NCBI GenBank assembly: GCA_947165005.1
Contig: CAMUYN010000005.1
Location: forward strand, 1-47,443
Source: an uncultured Bacillota bacterium
Lineage (GTDB): Bacteria; Bacillota_I; Bacilli_A; RF39; UBA660
Direction: 5' to 3'
Length of the DNA: 47,443 nucleotides
Made by a program: the position numbers and the translations under genes. Shown here in pieces: positions 25,346 through 34,498 of the stretch. Under the pieces are notes generated by a model. It did no database searches and was not told the DNA's origin. It saw only the letters and a program-made list of their open reading frames with translations. How positions within the stretch are numbered: the first letter of the stretch is position 1; each line of letters opens with the position of its first letter.

Positions 25346-25374
25346 ATTTTATCACTATTTATAAGCAAAATCAA
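25346..25374 (-). promoter_or_regulatory. Sigma-A promoter of the S10 ribosomal operon
   Basis: On the minus strand -35 TTGATT (25369-25374), a 17-bp spacer and -10 TAAAAT (25346-25351). It is the only convincing promoter upstream of rpsJ and lies just downstream of the terminator of the polysaccharide operon. Confidence 0.8.
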
Positions 25375-25402
25375 CACTTTTTTTACACTTTTTTTCAATA
25401 AA

Positions 25403-25437
25403 AAAAGACATTTAAAATAACTTTTTAAATATCTTTT
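25403..25437 (-). terminator. Intrinsic terminator of the polysaccharide operon
   Basis: A 15-position stem with one mismatch (25403-25417 with 25423-25437, AAAAGA and ATTTAAAA arms, 5-nt loop) is followed by T on the minus strand. It overlaps the stop of the last glycosyltransferase gene and isolates the S10 promoter. Confidence 0.78.
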
Positions 25438-26512
25438 CGTGTTTCCTTATTACTATATCCCAAGTATAGTCATTATTAATTATTTCTTTTGCTTTATTAC
25501 CATATTCATTAAATTCTTTACTTCTGAATTTTTCTACTTTTTCTAATTGTTCGTTTAAAGAACCTATATCATAAGTAAAGTATAGTGCCGCATCTTGAGC
25601 AACTTCTCTATTATAATCAGATTCTAGTACTATACTAATATCTGTAATACTTAATGATTCAAGTAAAGAATAATTAGTTTCATTTACAGAATTACATTGT
25701 ATATATCCTTTTGAATATTTTCTTATTTTTCTAAGGATATCATTATCATATATATTTCCTACAAACTTAATATGTTTATTAGATTTGAAATCTGTAACTT
25801 TTAATAATTGTTTATAGTATTTCTTTCTTTCACTATAATTAGATACTATTACTAAATCCTTATCTATTTTAGAATTAATAAATTCATTAATTATATATTC
25901 AAAACCATTTTGTTTAACAAAGCTTCCTACCATTAAATAGTATTCTCTTGGTTTAATATCATATCTTTCCATTAGATTAACAGTAGTCTTATCTATTTCT
26001 TTTACATCTTCAGTAGATGCACCATACGAAATATAAGTTACTTTATCTGTTAATTCACTTAAATATTTTTCATTAACTTTAGAAGCACATACTACATGGT
26101 CTGATGTCTTTATAGACATCTTTAATAAGAATGTATTAAATGCATTATATTTAATTCTACCTGGATTTAATATAACTTTTACATTACTAGGTCTTTTCCT
26201 TAATAATAGATTAAATAATAATCCTTTTTTGTATCCTAGTACATATATAATACTATCTTTATTATCTTTTACTTCCTTATATACATAATGTAAACATCTT
26301 AATTTATAAAAGAATCTACCATATATTTTAGGGCATACTACTCCATTACGTATTTCTACATTATTATTTTCTTTAGTAGTACTTTCCTCAAATACATAGA
26401 ATTTAGTGTCATTACTTTCATAATTATTTATAAAATTTGTAACAAACGTCTCAAAATAGCCATATGATTTATCATAACCTTTTGATCCGATAAAAAATAT
26501 ATTTCTCTTCAT
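25412..26512 (-). CDS. Glycosyltransferase, DUF1972/rhamnosyltransferase-like
   Basis: A 366-residue cytoplasmic enzyme with two Rossmann domains of the GT-B fold. It opens MKRNIFFIGSKGYDKSYGYFETFV, the pattern of the DUF1972 N-terminal domain found in WchF/Cps2T-type rhamnosyltransferases that add the second sugar in capsule repeat units. The acceptor half includes HVVCASKVNEKYLSEL. The nucleotide-sugar half (about 180-350) is GT4-like, with YYLMVGSFVKQNGFEYIIN and QCNSVNETNYSLLESLS, where the usual EX7E pair is less clear. The ribosome site is weak (AAGTGA). It is the last gene of the operon. The sugar specificity is inferred from family only. Confidence 0.8.
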   Translation of the reverse strand: MKRNIFFIGSKGYDKSYGYFETFVTNFINNYESNDTKFYVFEESTTKENNNVEIRNGVVCPKIYGRFFYKLRCLHYVYKEVKDNKDSIIYVLGYKKGLLFNLLLRKRPSNVKVILNPGRIKYNAFNTFLLKMSIKTSDHVVCASKVNEKYLSELTDKVTYISYGASTEDVKEIDKTTVNLMERYDIKPREYYLMVGSFVKQNGFEYIINEFINSKIDKDLVIVSNYSERKKYYKQLLKVTDFKSNKHIKFVGNIYDNDILRKIRKYSKGYIQCNSVNETNYSLLESLSITDISIVLESDYNREVAQDAALYFTYDIGSLNEQLEKVEKFRSKEFNEYGNKAKEIINNDYTWDIVIRKHEKIFKKLF

Positions 26513-26534
26513 AAAAATTCACTTACATAATAAT

Positions 26535-27014
26535 CTAGCACATATTTATGAAATCTTCAACGATTTTTATAATCTTGCTGTTATTAGGAATATATTTTTT
26601 TGGTTTAAATTTCTTTGATTCCTTATAAGCTCCCTCTAATTCTTTTACATCATTTATACCTATTATATATCCATTATTAGAAAAACTTTCTACTATATCT
26701 TTTTGATGGTTATTAACATGTTCTTCATATTCTTTTAATCTAGGTACTGCTATTACTACCTTATCCTTTTTTATAGAAGAAATGATTGATCCTACTCCAC
26801 CATGTGTAATAATTAAGTTAGCTTCATCTTGATATTTTTCTAATTCTTCTTTATCTATGAAATCAAATATTTCTAAATTATCTGATTTATACTCTGTATA
26901 ACCTGCTTGAACTATTATCTTTTCTTTAATTATATCTTTACTCTTTAATCTATCTAATTCTTTTAGTAATCTTTTAAAAGAATTATTTTGTGTCCCTAGC
27001 ATTACTAATATCAT
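26535..27014 (-). CDS. Alg13/PssE-like glycosyltransferase catalytic subunit
   Basis: A 159-residue protein of the GT28 C-terminal type (EpsF/Cps14G/Alg13). MILVMLGTQNNSFKRLLKEL is the family start, and ANLIITHGGVGSIISSIKKDKVVIAVPR is the UDP-sugar-binding site, of which the core THGGVGS is diagnostic. Such subunits work only with an Alg14-like membrane partner. That partner is fused to the C-terminus of the protein encoded immediately upstream (27014-28630); the two genes overlap by one base (TAATG), which fits a two-subunit enzyme made in equal amounts. Confidence 0.88.
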   Translation of the reverse strand: MILVMLGTQNNSFKRLLKELDRLKSKDIIKEKIIVQAGYTEYKSDNLEIFDFIDKEELEKYQDEANLIITHGGVGSIISSIKKDKVVIAVPRLKEYEEHVNNHQKDIVESFSNNGYIIGINDVKELEGAYKESKKFKPKKYIPNNSKIIKIVEDFINMC

Positions 27015-28630
27015 TAGAAAATCGACCCCCCATCTACAGCATTAGGATAATACTTTTTCATTTCTTCCCATTGTACTATAAACATATCAGCAATTGGATA
27101 TGTCATTCTTCCGGATAATGAAGGTTTTGTTCTATTAGCAAAGGTTTCTATAAATATTACTTTACTTCCAAATAAATGGCCTAAATAACACATTGGAACT
27201 GCTGTATGAGTACCTGTTGTTATTATTACTTGTGGTCTATATTTAATATAATAAAATATTGTTTTTATAATTATCCATGTAAATATAAATAAATATGGTA
27301 ATAATTTAGCACGAGTTCCATATGGTAAATAACTTAATCTATTTCCATATTTATTTCTTAAATTCTTATTAGTTTTATCCTTTTCTACAATTATATGATA
27401 ATCATACTTTTTAAATAAAGGTTCTAATTGTAACAATTCATTAAAGTGTCCTCCAGTACTGGATATAAACAATACTCTCTTATCTTTATCTTTTATTTGC
27501 TTATCTTCATTACTATTAAGCATAAATAATAATGCTGGATAAATAGATACACACGTAGATATAAATACATGGCCAGAAAATAGTGATATGCAAATAAATA
27601 AAATCATACTAAATAAATATATATTCTTTAATTTATTTTTATATAATAATTTAATAAATAGAACTATATAGAAAATAAATCCAAGTATTCCTACTCTAAA
27701 TAATATATCAAATATATCCATCTCTACTAATTTAACATCAATTAATAATGTAGAACCTAGTCCAAATAATATTGTTAATAAAGGAGATTTTATAAATATA
27801 CTAAATAAATTACCTAAAAACTCTAATCTACTACTAAATATTACTTTATTTATAAAATAATAATCAAATTTATATGCTTTAAAAAAATTAATATTTTTCA
27901 TTATTCTAGTAAAAGCATAGCTATTTACAAAGATATACCCAACTAATGGTACTAATAAAACTAAAACTATTAAACCAATTATTTTCTTTTTCTTAGATAT
28001 TTTCTTATAATTTTTTCTTATATATTTAATAACGAAGTATAATACAACTAAAATAAATCCAAAAAATGATGTTTTAGTACCTAGTATTAATATAGAACTA
28101 GTTAATAATACAATAATTATTAAGCCAAATCCATAATTTTTTTTCTTTATTAGATAATTTAAAACTACAGGTAATAATCCAATTAATATAGAACTAACAT
28201 CATTAATACTATTAAAAATAATATGACCAAATATTATTCTTGGAATAGTTATTAATAATAAATATATGAGATAAATATATGTTATTAATCTATCATTGAT
28301 TAGATTATTTTTATAGTTAGTGAAAAAATAACCTAAAATAATGTAATAGAAAACAATACTTAATCCATATGCTTCTTGAATTAAAGAATTTCCTTTAAAA
28401 ACAATATGCCCTATATTTAATAAAACATAAAGAATAAAGAATATGATGAATTTTCTTTCATTCTTAACCTTAAATAGATATAAGAAAGAAGTAATCATTA
28501 TAATACTTCTAAAAATAATAGAAAGCGTTAAAAAAGAAGAATTATTATTAATTTGAAAATAAGTAATAATGTCAATTATTGGTTGACATATTAATAGTAT
28601 TAAAACTAATTTATCAAATATTTTTTTCAT
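27014..28630 (-). CDS. Polysaccharide polymerase-like membrane protein fused to Alg14/PssD-like domain
   Basis: A 538-residue two-part protein. Residues 1 to about 375 hold roughly ten membrane helices with the look of Wzy/O-antigen ligase polymerases (for example LLFNIGHIVFKGNSL-type external loops and SLFSGHVFISTCVSIYPALL near the end). From about 385 a cytoplasmic domain starts with RVLFISSTGGHFNELLQLEP, followed by GTHTAVPMCYLGHLFGSKVIFIET, the Alg14/PssD/Cps14F family that anchors the Alg13-like subunit. I used the ATG at 28628-28630, which has AGGAGG close by, in place of the longer frame to 28660 that overlaps the upstream gene. A polymerase joined to an Alg14-like domain is unusual; both parts read through without a stop. 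Confidence 0.82.
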   Translation of the reverse strand: MKKIFDKLVLILLICQPIIDIITYFQINNNSSFLTLSIIFRSIIMITSFLYLFKVKNERKFIIFFILYVLLNIGHIVFKGNSLIQEAYGLSIVFYYIILGYFFTNYKNNLINDRLITYIYLIYLLLITIPRIIFGHIIFNSINDVSSILIGLLPVVLNYLIKKKNYGFGLIIIVLLTSSILILGTKTSFFGFILVVLYFVIKYIRKNYKKISKKKKIIGLIVLVLLVPLVGYIFVNSYAFTRIMKNINFFKAYKFDYYFINKVIFSSRLEFLGNLFSIFIKSPLLTILFGLGSTLLIDVKLVEMDIFDILFRVGILGFIFYIVLFIKLLYKNKLKNIYLFSMILFICISLFSGHVFISTCVSIYPALLFMLNSNEDKQIKDKDKRVLFISSTGGHFNELLQLEPLFKKYDYHIIVEKDKTNKNLRNKYGNRLSYLPYGTRAKLLPYLFIFTWIIIKTIFYYIKYRPQVIITTGTHTAVPMCYLGHLFGSKVIFIETFANRTKPSLSGRMTYPIADMFIVQWEEMKKYYPNAVDGGSIF

Positions 28631-28638
28631 AATTCCTC

Positions 28639-29763
28639 CTATTTTAATATATCTATCCATTTTTCAAACACAATATTTGGATCATATTCATTTGAATCTA
28701 TTTTTGCTTCTTGTCCTAATTTAACTCTTAAATCATAGTTATCTATTAACTCATTTACTCTTTCTATATATTCATCCTTATTTCTATCATCAACTAAATA
28801 ACCATTCTTATTATTTCTTATTATTTCTCTTGCTCCTTCAGCTTGAGAAAATGCAATCATTGGTAAACCAAAATTCATTGCTTCTATTAAAACAATACCA
28901 AAACTTTCAGTATAAGATGTCATTAAATATATAGATGAGTTTAATAATAGATTATTAATATAATCTTTATCTCTAAAACCATGTAATGTTATATTTTTAG
29001 ATAAATCATTTTCTTTAATGTATTTTTCTAAATTTTCTCTCTCAACACCATCACCTACTATATCTAAAGACCAATCACTATGATTCTTAAAAATCTCTTT
29101 AGACATTTCTAATAAATCCATGTAACCTTTTTCTTTAGATAATCTACCTACTGATATTAATTTCTTTTCTTTTAACTTAGAAACCTTATCAGAGATAAAA
29201 TCTAAAGTATTTGGAATATAAATACACTTACAATTAGTTTTCTCTAATTCTAAATAATAGAACTCTTTTAAATTATTAGATACTAATACAAAATAGTCTA
29301 AATTCTTAACACTATTAACTATTTTTCTTGCATATTTCATATTACCATGATAATGATTATGTTCCCAACCAATAGTTAGCTGATTGTTTTTATATTTAGA
29401 TAATAGCTTATTAAACAATAACCTAGTTGATATTATCACATCACTATCAGTATTAGATATATAATCTATCATTGTTTTCTTTCTTAAATTTAATATCTTT
29501 ATACTTTTGAATCCTTCTTTGATAATTTTAATTATATTAAAAGATTTTAAAGCACTTTTAAACTCTTTTTTATTTGGAACTACATTAGTTAAATATTTAA
29601 CTTTAACTTTTTTATTTAACTCAAATGAAGACTCTTCATTTATTTTATATGTACATGCAATTTCAACATCATAATAATTGCATAGATAATTTGCAAGAGA
29701 TACAATCGCTCTTTCTATTCCACCAAAATTCAAATGAAGTGATAGTATTGATATTTTCTTCAT
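28639..29763 (-). CDS. Glycosyltransferase family 4
   Basis: A 374-residue GT-B enzyme. The N-terminal acceptor domain opens MKKISILSLHLNFGGIERAIVSLANYL, with the GGIERA loop typical of GT4. The donor domain has ISVGRLSKEKGYMDLLEM and TSYTESFGIVLIEAMNFGLP, which contains the EX7E catalytic motif. It resembles EpsF/CpsJ-type galactosyl or N-acetylhexosaminyl transferases, but the sugar cannot be told. It sits 8 nt behind the GT2 gene in the same operon. Confidence 0.9.
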   Translation of the reverse strand: MKKISILSLHLNFGGIERAIVSLANYLCNYYDVEIACTYKINEESSFELNKKVKVKYLTNVVPNKKEFKSALKSFNIIKIIKEGFKSIKILNLRKKTMIDYISNTDSDVIISTRLLFNKLLSKYKNNQLTIGWEHNHYHGNMKYARKIVNSVKNLDYFVLVSNNLKEFYYLELEKTNCKCIYIPNTLDFISDKVSKLKEKKLISVGRLSKEKGYMDLLEMSKEIFKNHSDWSLDIVGDGVERENLEKYIKENDLSKNITLHGFRDKDYINNLLLNSSIYLMTSYTESFGIVLIEAMNFGLPMIAFSQAEGAREIIRNNKNGYLVDDRNKDEYIERVNELIDNYDLRVKLGQEAKIDSNEYDPNIVFEKWIDILK

Positions 29764-29771
29764 ATTAACTC

Positions 29772-30638
29772 CTATTTTTTCTTTTTAAATAAATTACTAA
29801 AGAAATATATAATATATGCAATTTCTAAACTAATATAATATACAATTCTTAGTAATAGCATTTCAAATATATTCGCATGTAAATAATACTTTACGAAATA
29901 TTTTTGACTATTTTTTAGTATTTTATATTTATTTATAGAAGCCAAAGTTTTATTAATTGTTTTTGATTCATTATGTTTAACTTCAACCTCGTTATCAATA
30001 TAAGTCTTTTTATTAATATTTTTTAATTTGCATGCCAATATATTTTCTTCATAGAAAAGAAAAGTTGTATCATCAAAATTACCGACCATATTAAGTACAT
30101 CTCTTCTTATCATGAAAAAGCATCCTGAAACAACATCCACTCTTGTTAATTTATCATTATATTTTTTGTCATCATATCTAAGATTCTGTTCTATTATTCT
30201 ATGAAAATAATTAATATTTAAACCAATTTCATCTTTTATTTTAGGTAATTTCCAACCTCTTAGTTTTACTCCATTTTGATTAATAACTGGTGCTATTAAT
30301 GATATATCTGGATCATCATCCATATCTTCTTTTAATTTTCTAATAACAGGTTCTTCTAATACTATATCTGGATTTGAAATAATTATATAGTCCACTCTAT
30401 CTTTTAAGTATTTAATACCTACATTATTACCAGAAGCATAACCATTATTCTCATTATTTTTTAAAACAACAACATTCTTTTTTTCTAACTTTTTTAATTC
30501 TTCATAAGATGAATCAGTGCTATTATTATCTACTATAATTACTTCATTTAAAGATCTATATCTTTTGATACTATTTACATATTTTCTAGTTTCTTCATAA
30601 TCATTATAATTTAATATAACTATACCTATCTTACTCAT
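29772..30638 (-). CDS. Glycosyltransferase family 2 (rhamnosyltransferase-like)
   Basis: A 288-residue GT-A enzyme. IGIVILNYNDYEETRKYVNSI and VIIVDNNSTDSSYEEL are the nucleotide-binding start, and YIISNPDIVL carries the metal-binding position, here NPD in place of a classic DXD, as in WbbL-like rhamnosyltransferases. VSGCFFMIRRDVLNMVGNFDDTTFLFYEENILACKL holds the catalytic acid region (FDDTTFLFYEE). A hydrophobic C-terminal helix (about 255-280) suggests membrane attachment. Part of the polysaccharide operon. Confidence 0.9.
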   Translation of the reverse strand: MSKIGIVILNYNDYEETRKYVNSIKRYRSLNEVIIVDNNSTDSSYEELKKLEKKNVVVLKNNENNGYASGNNVGIKYLKDRVDYIIISNPDIVLEEPVIRKLKEDMDDDPDISLIAPVINQNGVKLRGWKLPKIKDEIGLNINYFHRIIEQNLRYDDKKYNDKLTRVDVVSGCFFMIRRDVLNMVGNFDDTTFLFYEENILACKLKNINKKTYIDNEVEVKHNESKTINKTLASINKYKILKNSQKYFVKYYLHANIFEMLLLRIVYYISLEIAYIIYFFSNLFKKKK

Positions 30639-30646
30639 ATTAACAC

Positions 30647-32860
30647 CTACTTAAATACTTCCAATATTTGATTTTTTGTTTTAAAAGAATCATATTTAAT
30701 TGCTGTTTCTCTTGCTTTAGCTTTCATTTTCTTTTCTTCTTCTTGATTTAAACTTAATAATTTCAAAACTTTATCTGCTAAATCCTTGCTATCTTTTTGC
30801 TTAAATAATAAACCATTTTTATTATCAACTAAATATGATGTAGGACCATATTTATTACTAGTAATAACTAATACTTCGCATGCCATTGCCTCTAATCCTA
30901 CTAGGCCTAATGATTCACTTTTCGTATATGTTGGAAAAACAAATACATCTAAAGAATTATATATATTTATTAATTCTTCCTGTGAAACAAGATTCCTTAT
31001 TTCTAGATAATCCTCTAAATTTAAATCTTTTACCATCTTTCTAAACTTATCTTCTTCTTGACCAGAACCCACAATTAAATATTTATAATTCTTTAATTCC
31101 TTCTTATCTTTCAATATAGAAATAGCTTCCAAAAAAATATCATAGCCTTTATTTTTTTCTAATTTAGATACATAACCAATGTAATTATATTTATCTGATA
31201 AATTAGCATTCTTTTTTGCTTCCTTTTTATCAATCTTTTTAAAAAAATTAGTATCTACACCCCCAGAAGGATAAATAAATATTTTATTCTCTGGAATATT
31301 ATAATCATTAATCATTACATCCTTGTAATACTTAGATGGAACTACAACTTTATAAGCATATTCTAAATATTTCTTACTTCTTTTGATGTTCTTATTATTA
31401 TCATCATCAGATACTACATCATTTCCATGTGCATTAAAAATTATTTTTATATTTGAACTTGTCTTTTTTATAAATACAGGTGCAAATCCAGTATGAGATA
31501 TATAATGAGCATAAATATAATCGTAATTATTAAAAATTCCTTTAAATATAACTAATAAATTCATTCTAATATATGCAATTATTTTAAAAATTATATTGTC
31601 TTGTTTAGTTATTACGACTCTATCAACTATGTAACCATGATCCATTAATAATTCTTCAGTATTTTTAATAAATGACCCATATTGCTTATATTTTTTTGAT
31701 GGATAATTATTAGATACTAGTAGTATCTTTTGTTTGTCTAGTATTAATGAATTCTTGCTTAATAAATATAATAATGATATATAAATGGATATACTTGGAT
31801 TAATAATTACACTTCCTACAAAAGATAATAATAGTGCCAATATGAATGAGAAGTTATATTTATCTCTTAAGCCATTATATCTAGTATTATATAAAACTAT
31901 TAATATATAAACTATTACTCCAAATAATCCTACTCCATAAAAAATATCAAAAATATCAATATTAATATTTCCTATTTTATTAATATTATATCTGCCAATA
32001 CCATAAATATAATTTTCTATCTTCCCCTTAGTAAATTTATTATTTACTTTTCCTAAAGAATCAATACTGTCATCAAAGTTTGCATACTCAACTATTTTCT
32101 TAAAATTATTAATTTTATTATCCTTTAGTGTATTTGTAATCTTCATAAATGGGAATAAAGATATCATTAAAACAATTATAAATACAGAAATAATAATATT
32201 TCTTTTTTGCCACTTATCAATTTTAAATATTCTACTATATTTAATATATCTAAATAATATAAATAATAAGATAACAATAGTTCCTAAGTACATGATTATA
32301 GTATTGGAATAATAAACACTTAAAAATAGTAATATATAAGATATTATTTTTAGTATGAAGCTTTTTGAATTATTAATATAATTAAGTGAAATACATCCAA
32401 GTGTAATTAATATTACACTAATAAATATATTATTATAAAGATTTAAATCAAATATACCTGATATTACAAAAATTATTTCATATAATAAAAATATTTTTGT
32501 AATTAGTTTATCATTTATCTTTTCATTATTATATGTTCCGAATAAAAGCATACTAATTGGAAAGTAAAATATATTAATCACATTAATAAACTCACAAGGT
32601 AAACTCGCTTTGCTTCTTCCAAAAAAATACATTAAAGAAAAACTAAAGAATGCAACAAATAAGAATAATACTTTATTATATTTATAGTTTTTTAATAGCC
32701 ATATAAACATTATTATGAAATTAATAAAAAATAATATAAAACTAATTGATAATGGGTAATTATCATTTTTTATTAAGCTATTAGTAAAAATGTTTATAAC
32801 TGGACTAATCAATAAAAATATGTAAATAAATTTATCAAAAAATTTATTAAATTTGCTCAT
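30647..32860 (-). CDS. Polymerase-like membrane protein fused to a family 4 glycosyltransferase
   Basis: A 737-residue two-part protein and first gene of the polysaccharide operon. Residues 1 to about 370 form about ten membrane helices with a Wzy/O-antigen ligase-like layout, including a long external loop (about 230-290). From about 375 a GT4 enzyme begins with KILLVSNNYPSKKYKQYGSF; it has IIFNAHGNDVVSDDD in the acceptor half and GYVSKLEKNKGYDIFLEA and FPTYTKSESLGLVGLEAMA (EX7E) in the donor half. Nothing suggests a sequencing join: the frame is continuous and codon use is uniform. The fusion puts a transferase on the inner face of the presumed polymerase. Downstream, a second polymerase-like protein is fused to a different transferase type. 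Confidence 0.83.
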   Translation of the reverse strand: MSKFNKFFDKFIYIFLLISPVINIFTNSLIKNDNYPLSISFILFFINFIIMFIWLLKNYKYNKVLFLFVAFFSFSLMYFFGRSKASLPCEFINVINIFYFPISMLLFGTYNNEKINDKLITKIFLLYEIIFVISGIFDLNLYNNIFISVILITLGCISLNYINNSKSFILKIISYILLFLSVYYSNTIIMYLGTIVILLFILFRYIKYSRIFKIDKWQKRNIIISVFIIVLMISLFPFMKITNTLKDNKINNFKKIVEYANFDDSIDSLGKVNNKFTKGKIENYIYGIGRYNINKIGNINIDIFDIFYGVGLFGVIVYILIVLYNTRYNGLRDKYNFSFILALLLSFVGSVIINPSISIYISLLYLLSKNSLILDKQKILLVSNNYPSKKYKQYGSFIKNTEELLMDHGYIVDRVVITKQDNIIFKIIAYIRMNLLVIFKGIFNNYDYIYAHYISHTGFAPVFIKKTSSNIKIIFNAHGNDVVSDDDNNKNIKRSKKYLEYAYKVVVPSKYYKDVMINDYNIPENKIFIYPSGGVDTNFFKKIDKKEAKKNANLSDKYNYIGYVSKLEKNKGYDIFLEAISILKDKKELKNYKYLIVGSGQEEDKFRKMVKDLNLEDYLEIRNLVSQEELINIYNSLDVFVFPTYTKSESLGLVGLEAMACEVLVITSNKYGPTSYLVDNKNGLLFKQKDSKDLADKVLKLLSLNQEEEKKMKAKARETAIKYDSFKTKNQILEVFK

Positions 32861-32883
32861 AAAAGATACCTCTTTACATAATC

Positions 32884-32892
32884 ATTATAACA
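32884..32892 (-). promoter_or_regulatory. Extended -10 promoter of the polysaccharide operon
   Basis: On the minus strand TGTTATAAT, an exact -10 with TG element, lies about 25 nt before the ATG at 32860 and directly after the terminator hairpin. A perfect TTGACA also occurs further upstream at 32954-32959, before the hairpin. Confidence 0.6.
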
Positions 32893-32904
32893 AAAATACA
32901 CAAA

Positions 32905-32934
32905 AAAAGATATAGCATCCCGCATATATCTTTT
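32905..32934 (-). terminator. Terminator or attenuator before the polysaccharide operon
   Basis: A 10-bp perfect stem (32905-32914 with 32925-32934, AAAAGATATA arms, 10-nt GC-containing loop) is followed by TTTTTTTG on the minus strand. It most simply ends the gene at 32994-34487. Because a TTGACA lies between that gene and the hairpin, it could also act as a leader attenuator. Confidence 0.72.
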
Positions 32935-32993
32935 AATAACATATAAACTATCATGTCAATACTATTATGAATATGTTTTAAATTATTATTCAT

Positions 32994-34487
32994 TTATTCT
33001 AAAAATTTTTTTTGCTCTTCTTTTAATCTCTTTTTTTCTTCTTTTTCAAGTTTCTTCATTTCTTTTTTTGATAGTTTTTTTTCTTCTTTTGGAAGATCCT
33101 TTTTTTCTTCAGTTACTGGTTCTTTTTTCTCTTCTTTAGGAGGTTCTTTCTTTTCCTCTTTTTTTGTGATTTTTGCAATTGCCTCATTTTCTTTTCTATT
33201 TTTTAGAACCTTTTTCATTTTTCTTTTAGAAGAACTCATAGAAATAAGAATTATTATTAAGATTAATACTAGTGCAGATGCTGCTACTAATCCTACTTCT
33301 AATTTTTTACTAAATTCTTCTACACTACTAGTTAGTTTAGCATTATATCTTTGGAAAGTCTTTTCTTTTACATCATATTGATAAAATGATTCCTTACCAT
33401 TTTCCATATTAATAGCATAAACTAGTCTATAATCACTTATTCCTTTTAGGTAATAAGCATCTACTTCTTCTTTGCCTATTTTAATTGTAGTTTTCTTATA
33501 ATTTGCTGGAATAATAATGCTGCTTGGTTTTAATAATACTAATCTTAATCCATTTGAATCTATTTCATTATATTTTGTATATGTTGAATTTTTAGAATTA
33601 TAGATATAGAAACTTGAATTACCATCTTCATCAACAAGTAAAACCAATATATAGTCTATATACTTGTTAGAGTAAGCAACAACATCCTGTTTTTCTATTA
33701 CAACATTTGTTTTTACAAATCCTTTTGGTGGTTCTACATTACTTTCTTTTTTAAATACAGTATATTTTTTCTTATTTATAACAACTTCAATCGGATTCTT
33801 TTCTTTTCTAGTTATTTCTACCACATATACTTTTTCATCATCATTTTCAGCGCGTACTTTCAATTCGAATCTATTTACGCCCTCAATTAATTCCTTCTCT
33901 CCAAGTCCTTCAATTGATGCTTTACCATCTTCTAATTCGGCTTGTATATTTACTTTTTCTACATTACCCTCAACTACCGCTTTATATTCAAGATTATCTT
34001 TATTAAATTCTGGTGTTAATTGAACATTTTCAATAGTAATAGAACTTAAATTATTATTAGAAGATCTTTCAACATAAGTGTAATTGCTAGAGCCACCACC
34101 ACTATTAGATGAATTTGATGAATTAGCTGCAACTATATTAACTGTACAAACATCTGATCCTGAATATTCTGTGTTTTCATCAGAAACATCAATGTCTGCA
34201 ACATAGAATTTTGCACTTCCTGGGTTACCAGCAACGAAGTTTACTGTTGTACTAAAATTTGCTCCGTCACCCCAAATACTTAAATCTCCACTAGAAAATC
34301 TTGCGTTTCCTTCGCCAACTATAGTTCCCTTCCAAGTTGAATCTGGTGAAGTTAAATTCCCATATATTGTTACAGATATATTCTCCCCAGATACTACTTG
34401 TCCTGGTGCAGAGCAGTGAAATACTGCTGCTTTAGCGGATATCGGAGCAATTAATAGTAATAATAAAATATATTTAATCTTTTTCAT
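32994..34487 (-). CDS. Anchored surface protein with cohesin/cadherin-like domains and charged cytoplasmic tail
   Basis: A 497-residue protein. A signal peptide (about 1-20, ending SAKA) leads to a beta-rich domain (about 22-125) with PGQVVSGENISVTIYGNL and a Cys pair, of the general cohesin/Ig-like kind. A Ser/Asn/Gly hinge is followed by a cadherin-like beta-sandwich domain (about 150-235: LSSITIENVQLTPEFNKDN and VYVVEITRK). Two related segments with a KKYTVFK / KKTTIKIGKEEV pattern occupy about 240-390, then a membrane helix (about 400-422) and a C-terminal cytoplasmic tail of repeated K/E motifs (EEKKEP, EEKKDL). It is 11 nt behind the dockerin-bearing hydrolase gene, so one operon makes both. 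Fold calls are by pattern. Confidence 0.7.
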   Translation of the reverse strand: MKKIKYILLLLLIAPISAKAAVFHCSAPGQVVSGENISVTIYGNLTSPDSTWKGTIVGEGNARFSSGDLSIWGDGANFSTTVNFVAGNPGSAKFYVADIDVSDENTEYSGSDVCTVNIVAANSSNSSNSGGGSSNYTYVERSSNNNLSSITIENVQLTPEFNKDNLEYKAVVEGNVEKVNIQAELEDGKASIEGLGEKELIEGVNRFELKVRAENDDEKVYVVEITRKEKNPIEVVINKKKYTVFKKESNVEPPKGFVKTNVVIEKQDVVAYSNKYIDYILVLLVDEDGNSSFYIYNSKNSTYTKYNEIDSNGLRLVLLKPSSIIIPANYKKTTIKIGKEEVDAYYLKGISDYRLVYAINMENGKESFYQYDVKEKTFQRYNAKLTSSVEEFSKKLEVGLVAASALVLILIIILISMSSSKRKMKKVLKNRKENEAIAKITKKEEKKEPPKEEKKEPVTEEKKDLPKEEKKLSKKEMKKLEKEEKKRLKEEQKKFLE

Positions 34488-34498
34488 TATAAACCTCC

